From JBBIKU01 sp037445245 (GTDB lineage: Bacteria; Chloroflexota; Anaerolineae; Anaerolineales; Anaerolineaceae): DNA of 10,425 bases. Below the pieces are notes generated by a model. The model was not told where the DNA came from. It worked only from the letters and a program-made list of their open reading frames with translations, and did no database searches. Position numbers and translations under genes: made by a program. Positions within the stretch are counted from its first letter, which is position 1, and the number at the start of each line of letters is the position of its first letter. Shown here one piece after another: positions 6,323 to 10,425 of the stretch. The stretch spans positions 1 to 10,425 of the forward strand of contig JBBIKU010000084.1 of NCBI GenBank assembly GCA_037445245.1, written 5' to 3'.

Positions 6323-8376
6323 CTGTTGCCTTTCAGCATTTTGGCGAGCACCCACGGCAGCAGCCCGCCGCTGAGGTAGTAACCCACTTCAAGGGGGGTG
6401 TCCAGCCGGGCAGTAACGCTGAAGGTGATCTCTCTGCTGCCATCCGGGGCAACAGCGCGCACGCGCAGGGTACTGCCGGGGGACATGCCGGCTCGGAAGG
6501 GCTCGATGGTGAATAATTCCTGTCCGCTCAAACCCAGCGCCGAAACCGAATCGCCGGCTTGGAACTGCAACGGCAGCACGCTCATTCCGGCTAGATTGGC
6601 GCGGTGAATACGTTCGAACGATTCAGCCAACACGGCTTTCACGCCGAGCAGGGCGGTGCCTTTTGCCGCCCAATCGCGGCTGGAGCCGCTGCCGTATTCC
6701 TTGCCTGCCAGCACGATCAACGGCACGCCTTCGAACTGGTAGCGCATGGCAGCATCGTAGACCGTCATTTTTTCGCCCTCGGGCAGGTGCAGGGTGAAAC
6801 TGCCCTCCTCACCGTTGAGCAGCAAATTTTTCAGGCGCGGGTTGGCGAAAGTGCCGCGGGTCATCACCCGGTCGTTGCCGCGGCGCGAACCGTAAGAGTT
6901 GAAATCCGGCGGGGAAACACCCTTCGATTGCAGGTATTGCCCGGCAACGCTGTTGGTGGGGATCGAGCCGGCGGGCGAGATGTGGTCGGTGGTGACCGAG
7001 TCGCCCAGCACGAGCAGGGCGCGGGCATTGACGATTTCGGCGGCGGCTTCCGGCTGGTCGTCGATGTAGAGCGGCTGCTGGATGTAGGTGGAATTTTCGT
7101 CCCAGGGGTAGAGCGGGCTGGGATCGACCTGCAATTGCTGCCAGGCTTCGCTGCCACTGAGGATATCGGCGTAGCTGCGGCTGAACAGGTCGCTGGTGAC
7201 GTGAGTCTGGATCAGGTGGTGGATCTCTTCGGCGGGGGGCCAGATATCGTGCAGGTAGACCGGCGAACCGTCTACGGCAACGCCGAGCGGATCGCGACTC
7301 AGGTCGATATCGACCGTCCCGGCGAGGGCGTAGGCGATCACCAGCGGTGGCGACGCCAGGTAATTCGCCTGGACAAGGGAGTGGATGCGCCCCTCGAAAT
7401 TGCGGTTGCCTGAGATGACCGCCGCGGCGATGATACCGCAGTGTTCGAGCGCCTCTGTGATCTCGGGCGCCAGCGGACCGGCGTTGCCAATGCAGGTGGT
7501 GCAGCCGTAACCGACCACGTCGAAACCGAGCGTTGCCAACGGTTGCAGCAAACCGGTCTGGTGCAGATATTCGCTGACCACCCGCGAGCCGGGCGCCAGG
7601 CTGGTTTTGACGGCAGGGTTGACCCGCAAACCCTTCTCGACCGCTTTCCTTGCCAGCAGCCCGGCTCCGAGCATCACGAACGGGTTGGAGGTGTTGGTGC
7701 ACGAGGTGATGGCGGCGATGACCAGCGAGCCGTGGCACAGTTCGACTGTATTGCTCCCGATTGTGACAGCGACCGCGACATCGATCTGTTGCGGCGGCAG
7801 AGCGTAGCCGCGCTGACTGCGGGGACGGGTCAGCGCCTGCCGGAAGTCCTGCTTGGCTTTGCTCAGGGGCACCCGGTCGTGAGGGCGCTTGGGTCCTGCC
7901 ACACTGGGTTCAACCGTGCTCAGATCCAATTCGAGGATGTCGCTAAATTGCGGGGCGGGGATGTCATCGCGGCGAAAAAGATGCTGCGATTTGTAATAGG
8001 TTTCGACCAGTTCGATCAGCTCCGCTGAGCGTCCGGTCAGGCGCAGGTAGGCGAGTGTCTCATGATCGACCGGGAAGTAGGTGATGGTGGCTCCGTTTTC
8101 GGGTGACATATTGGCGATCATGGCGCGATCTGCCAGCGGCAGCGAATTTAATCCGCTGCCGTAAAACTCGACGAATTTGCCGACCACGCTGCGGGCGCGC
8201 AGTATCTGGGTGATGGTCAAGGTCAGGTCGGTAGGGGTGACGCCGGTCTGTAATTCGCCGTGCAGACGGAAGCCGACCACATCGGGGGCGGGTATTTCGA
8301 GTGGCTCGCCCAGCATGGCGGCGACGGCTTCGATCCCGCCAACGCCCCAGCCGACCACGCCCAGCCCGTTGATCAT
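6319..8376 (-). CDS. acnA: Aconitase C-terminal fragment (domains 1-end to 4)
   Basis: The first ATG of this 685-codon frame is the Met of the conserved TTMINGLG stretch, so it is not a true start. The frame is open upstream only to a TAA at 8404-8406, and no ribosome-binding site precedes the ATG. The iron-sulfur ligands are present: Cys226 (SCTNTSNP), Cys292 and Cys295 (GYGCTTCIGNAGPL). Their 66- and 3-residue spacing equals that of E. coli AcnA Cys435/501/504. The swivel domain follows, with GDSVTTDHISPAG (458-470), SYGSRRGND (494-502) and YGSGSSRDWAAKG (561-573). The stop TAA (6319-6321) overlaps the opposite protease stop. No frame disruption is seen within this part. Confidence 0.8.
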   Translation of the reverse strand: MINGLGVVGWGVGGIEAVAAMLGEPLEIPAPDVVGFRLHGELQTGVTPTDLTLTITQILRARSVVGKFVEFYGSGLNSLPLADRAMIANMSPENGATITYFPVDHETLAYLRLTGRSAELIELVETYYKSQHLFRRDDIPAPQFSDILELDLSTVEPSVAGPKRPHDRVPLSKAKQDFRQALTRPRSQRGYALPPQQIDVAVAVTIGSNTVELCHGSLVIAAITSCTNTSNPFVMLGAGLLARKAVEKGLRVNPAVKTSLAPGSRVVSEYLHQTGLLQPLATLGFDVVGYGCTTCIGNAGPLAPEITEALEHCGIIAAAVISGNRNFEGRIHSLVQANYLASPPLVIAYALAGTVDIDLSRDPLGVAVDGSPVYLHDIWPPAEEIHHLIQTHVTSDLFSRSYADILSGSEAWQQLQVDPSPLYPWDENSTYIQQPLYIDDQPEAAAEIVNARALLVLGDSVTTDHISPAGSIPTNSVAGQYLQSKGVSPPDFNSYGSRRGNDRVMTRGTFANPRLKNLLLNGEEGSFTLHLPEGEKMTVYDAAMRYQFEGVPLIVLAGKEYGSGSSRDWAAKGTALLGVKAVLAESFERIHRANLAGMSVLPLQFQAGDSVSALGLSGQELFTIEPFRAGMSPGSTLRVRAVAPDGSREITFSVTARLDTPLEVGYYLSGGLLPWVLAKMLKGNS

Positions 8377-9007
8377 GGTGGTGTGCGAATCGGTCAGGCT
8401 GGGTTAGCACCAACTGTGAGAGGTATTCCAGGTTGATCTGGTGGATGATGCCGGCGCCGGGCGGGATGACGTGCAGGTTATCGAAGGCGGTTTGGCTCCA
8501 GCGCAAAAAGTGATAGCGTTCACGGTTGCGTTCGTATTCGATCTCCAGGTTGCGCTGAAAGGCATCCGGCAGTGCGTTGAAAATGATCTCCAGCGAGTGA
8601 TCGATGACCAGGTCGACCGGGATGACCGGGTTGACCTGGTGTGGGTCGACGCCGCGTCGCGCGGCCGCCTGGCGCAGCGCTGCCAGATCCACCAATGCCG
8701 GAACACCGCTGAAATCCTGCATGATTACCCGACCCGGGTAGAACGGGACCACCGGACGGGTTTCCGCTTGCGGCTGCCAGTTTGCCAGGTTGAGCACGTC
8801 TTCGGACTTGACCGAAAGGTCGGTATGCGAAGCGCGCAGCAGCGCCTCGAGCAGGATGCGGATGGAAAAGGGCAGCCGTTCCAGGTGCGGCGCGTACAGA
8901 CGAGCAAAACGATCGAGGCTGTAGATGTCGTATTCAGAAGCGCCGCTTTTCAGGTGGCTGCGCACCTGTTTCCCCAGTTCCTGGGAGCTGATGGCAGTGT
9001 GGATCAA
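8060..9007 (-). CDS. acnA: Aconitase N-terminal fragment as read in frame
   Basis: The 315-codon frame is aconitase only for its first ~200 residues, from 9007 to about 8407. It carries MQDFSGVPALVDLAALR, NPVIPVDLVIDHS, YERNRERYHFLRW and PPGAGIIHQINLEYLSQ, all typical of AcnA domain 1. After the lesion it reads an Arg/His-rich wrong frame to a stop near 8060, which has no meaning. The TTG start is favoured by its Shine-Dalgarno site; no ATG lies nearby in frame. Alone it lacks the DSH active-site motif and all three cluster cysteines, so it cannot be active. Confidence 0.7.
   Translation of the reverse strand: MIHTAISSQELGKQVRSHLKSGASEYDIYSLDRFARLYAPHLERLPFSIRILLEALLRASHTDLSVKSEDVLNLANWQPQAETRPVVPFYPGRVIMQDFSGVPALVDLAALRQAAARRGVDPHQVNPVIPVDLVIDHSLEIIFNALPDAFQRNLEIEYERNRERYHFLRWSQTAFDNLHVIPPGAGIIHQINLEYLSQLVLTQPDRFAHHHDQRAGRGRLGRWRDRSRRRHAGRATRNTRPRCGRLPSARRITDRRHPYRPDLDHHPDTARPQRGRQIRRVLRQRIKFAAAGRSRHDRQYVTRKRSHHHLLPGRS
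8394..8407 (-). other. Frameshift/deletion site in the aconitase gene
   Basis: Read on the minus strand, QLVL of the first frame ends at 8408-8407 and TDSHTT of the second starts at 8394. The few codons between, read in the second frame, are P-S-L, which could be a remnant of the family's PDTLVG or PDSLVG. If so, several small gaps rather than one clean deletion are involved. A TAA at 8404-8406 closes the second frame. Confidence 0.75.
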
Positions 9008-9012
9008 AACGT

Positions 9013-9018
9013 CTCCTT
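9013..9018 (-). promoter_or_regulatory. Shine-Dalgarno of acn overlapping the icd stop codon
   Basis: The minus strand reads TAAGGAG. The TAA (9017-9019) stops icd, and AAGGAG (9013-9018) sits five nt before the TTG at 9007. It decides the TTG start and implies termination-reinitiation coupling. Confidence 0.75.
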
Positions 9019-10315
9019 ACGGATGCATATGTTGGACGACCGCCTCGCCGAAGCGGGTGGTACCGACCAGTTCGGCGCCTTCCATCAGGCGGTGCAGGTC
9101 GAAGGTCACTGTGCGGGCGGCGATGGCGCCTTCGATTCCTCGAACGACCCGCTCGGCGGCTTCATCCCAGCCGATATAGCGCAGCAGCATCTCTCCGGAG
9201 AGGATCAGCGACGAGGGGTTGGCTTTATCCAGATTGGCGAAAGGGGGGGCAGTGCCGTGGGTAGCTTCAAAGACCGCCACACCGCTTTCGTAATTGATGT
9301 TGGCGCCGGGGGCGATGCCCACCCCGCCAACCTGGGCTGCCAGGGCGTCGGAGAGGTAATCGCCGTTGAGATTGGTGGTCGCCAATACGTCGAATTCTTC
9401 GGGACGGGTGAGGGTTTGCTCGAAGACGGCGTCGGCGATGACGTCGCGCACCAACAGCCTGCCATCTTGCAGGGCAGTTTGCTGCTCCTGGTCTGCGGCG
9501 GATTCGCCGCGGCTGGCGCGGGTGGCTTCCCATCGCCGCCGGGTGTAGACGCGCTCGCCGAATTCCGCTTCGGCGAGCTGGTAGCCCCAGTTGCGGAAGG
9601 CGCCCTCGGTGAACTTCATGATGTTGCCCTTGTGCACCAGCGTCACGCTGCGGCGCTTGTTCTGCAGCGCCCAGCCGATGGCTGCACGCACCAGGCGCTG
9701 GCTGCCCTGTTGCGAAACGGGTTTGATGCCAAAGCCGCAGGTTTGGGGGAAGCGCAATTGCTGGTAGTGCTGCGGGAAGTTCTGATGCAGCAGTTTGGCG
9801 AAGCGGCGGTTCTCATCCGTCCCGGCTTCGAATTCGATCCCGGCGTAGAGGTCTTCGGTGTTTTCGCGAAAGACGACCATGTCGACCTTTTCGGGCTTGC
9901 GCATTGGCGAGGGCGCGCCGGGCAGCCAGCGTAGCGGGCGCTGGCAGACGTACAGGTCGAGCGCCTTGCGCAGGGCGACGTTGAGCGAGCGCACCCCGCC
10001 GCCCACCGGAGTCACCAACGGACCCTTGATGCCGACGATGTGATCGGCGAAGGCTTGCAAGGTTTCATCGGGCAGCCAGGTGTTGACCTGCGCCTGCGCT
10101 TTTTCGCCGGCGAGCACCTCCAACCAGTGGATGCAGCGTTTGCCGGCGTAGGCGCGTGCGACGGCGGCGTCCAGCACGGCTTGGCAGGCGCGCCAGATGT
10201 CGGCGCCGATGCCGTCGCCTTCGATGAAGGGGATCACCGGATGGTCGGGGACGCTCAAAGCCCCGTCCACGACCCGGATGCGTTCCCCGGCCCGGATGGT
10301 TTTGGGTGTTGGCAT
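9017..10315 (-). CDS. icd: Isocitrate dehydrogenase, E. coli Icd type
   Basis: The 432-residue enzyme converts isocitrate to 2-oxoglutarate and CO2. Motifs match the dimeric bacterial Icd family: IEGDGIGADI (31-40), GGGVRSLNVALRK (105-117, with Ser110 equivalent to the phosphorylated Ser113 of E. coli), RENTEDLYAGIE (150-161), HKGNIMKFTEGAF (228-240), DVIAD (291-295), NLNGDYLSD (315-323) and ATHGTAP (351-357). Isocitrate and metal ligands are therefore intact. A loop of about ten extra residues lies near 258-280. The cofactor pocket is odd. Positions equal to E. coli Lys344, Tyr345, Val351, Tyr391 and Arg395 are Pro358, Phe359, Ala365, Phe405 and Arg409, so NADP preference cannot be assumed. 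The gene heads the icd-acn operon, ends 9 nt before acn, and seems to be translated from a leaderless or very short-leader mRNA. Confidence 0.93.
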   Translation of the reverse strand: MPTPKTIRAGERIRVVDGALSVPDHPVIPFIEGDGIGADIWRACQAVLDAAVARAYAGKRCIHWLEVLAGEKAQAQVNTWLPDETLQAFADHIVGIKGPLVTPVGGGVRSLNVALRKALDLYVCQRPLRWLPGAPSPMRKPEKVDMVVFRENTEDLYAGIEFEAGTDENRRFAKLLHQNFPQHYQQLRFPQTCGFGIKPVSQQGSQRLVRAAIGWALQNKRRSVTLVHKGNIMKFTEGAFRNWGYQLAEAEFGERVYTRRRWEATRASRGESAADQEQQTALQDGRLLVRDVIADAVFEQTLTRPEEFDVLATTNLNGDYLSDALAAQVGGVGIAPGANINYESGVAVFEATHGTAPPFANLDKANPSSLILSGEMLLRYIGWDEAAERVVRGIEGAIAARTVTFDLHRLMEGAELVGTTRFGEAVVQHMHP

Positions 10316-10322
10316 GAGGGGG

Positions 10323-10328
10323 ATTATA
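10323..10328 (-). promoter_or_regulatory. -10 box of the icd-acn operon
   Basis: On the minus strand TATAAT is followed by seven nt (CCCCCTC) and then the ATG of icd. Transcription would begin at or within about one or two bases of the ATG. No -35 consensus lies 17 nt upstream; that stretch is pyrimidine-rich. No Shine-Dalgarno is present. The rest of 10329-10425 holds no gene that I can support. Confidence 0.6.
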
Positions 10329-10425
10329 TCTGAAAAGCGGCGGGGGAGGGAGGAGATGGGATCGACAGGCAGGGTCAGAAATATCCATCGATCATTAACA
10401 ATTCAATGACTTGCCAACGCAATAG

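Larger units (their letters stand above)
6319..9007 (-). pseudogene. acnA: Aconitate hydratase, AcnA type, broken by an internal frameshift
   Basis: The gene encodes a monomeric 4Fe-4S aconitase that interconverts citrate and isocitrate through cis-aconitate in the TCA cycle. Taken together, the two frames give about 895 residues, the normal length of AcnA/IRP1-type enzymes. The first frame runs from 9007 through NLEYLSQLVL (to about 8407); the second resumes as TDSHTTMINGLG from 8394. Only 13 nt separate these blocks. From recalled E. coli and B. subtilis homologues about 17 residues (51 nt, including the DG-x-x-x-YPDTLVG stretch) belong here, so about 38 nt are missing and the frame is shifted. 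All other motifs are intact. The start is TTG at 9007, with AAGGAG five nt upstream overlapping the icd stop, so acn is translated from the icd-acn transcript. The lesion may be a real recent mutation or an assembly error. Confidence 0.85.

Noticed and set aside
6604..8028. Plus-strand open frames at 6604-7413 and 7441-8028
   Set aside because: They are antisense to the aconitase C-terminal part, and the translations are Gly/Val/Asp-rich mirror products without start signals or known domains.
8380..8410. Programmed ribosomal frameshift in aconitase
   Set aside because: A slip would not restore the dozen or so conserved residues that are missing, and no slippery heptamer with a downstream structure is evident.
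8441..9934. Long plus-strand open frame (497 codons) opposite acn and icd
   Set aside because: It lies fully antisense to two genes with clear conserved motifs, and its translation has no recognisable motif. Long antisense frames are common in GC-rich genes.
10342..10374. Possible G-quadruplex upstream of icd
   Set aside because: Four runs of three or more G are present, but loops of 7 and 11 nt make stability doubtful. It may simply be purine-rich promoter sequence.

Overview
The window looks like a chromosomal piece of a GC-rich bacterium, most likely Chloroflexota (class Anaerolineae or close). This taxonomic call is inference. It rests on a lipoprotein with a long Thr/Pro/Ala linker and a C-terminal domain of a kind I recall from Anaerolineae, on an InhA-like secreted metalloprotease, and on overall gene style. 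Nothing here, such as rRNA, fixes the taxon. Coding is dense, and most of the window is clearly more GC-rich than the first ~0.9 kb.

Layout from left to right. (1) Positions 1-891 are the right part of an insertion sequence of the ISNCY/IS1202 type. They hold the DDE catalytic core of its transposase, cut by the window edge, and a likely terminal inverted repeat at 862-891. Two tandem hairpins follow. (2) A small surface lipoprotein gene (1102-1800) ends at a strong intrinsic terminator. (3) A promoter with a perfect TATAAT (1973-1978) precedes three overlapping plus-strand genes. These encode a Wzz-like polysaccharide chain-length protein (2012-2806), a polytopic O-antigen ligase/polymerase (2787-4289) and a membrane-anchored extracellular zinc metalloprotease (4286-6322). 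(4) Facing them on the minus strand is an icd-acn operon of the TCA cycle. It contains isocitrate dehydrogenase (9017-10315) and, 9 nt downstream, an AcnA-type aconitase (6319-9007). The aconitase and protease genes overlap tail to tail by 4 nt.

How the genes work together. The plus-strand operon looks like a cell-envelope module: chain-length control, polymerisation or ligation of a glycan, and an anchored surface protease. No glycosyltransferase is visible here. The minus-strand operon encodes consecutive steps, citrate to isocitrate to 2-oxoglutarate. The aconitase reading frame is broken around 8394-8407, just before the active-site DSH motif, with about a dozen conserved residues missing. 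It is either a recent pseudogene or an assembly error. All other motifs on both sides of the break are intact.

I found no CRISPR array, tRNA, rRNA or clearly new multi-gene system. The points most worth a second look are the aconitase lesion, the unusual cofactor-pocket residues of the isocitrate dehydrogenase, the polysaccharide-protease operon with slippage-prone homopolymers, the Cys-cluster lipoprotein, and the likely leaderless start of icd.
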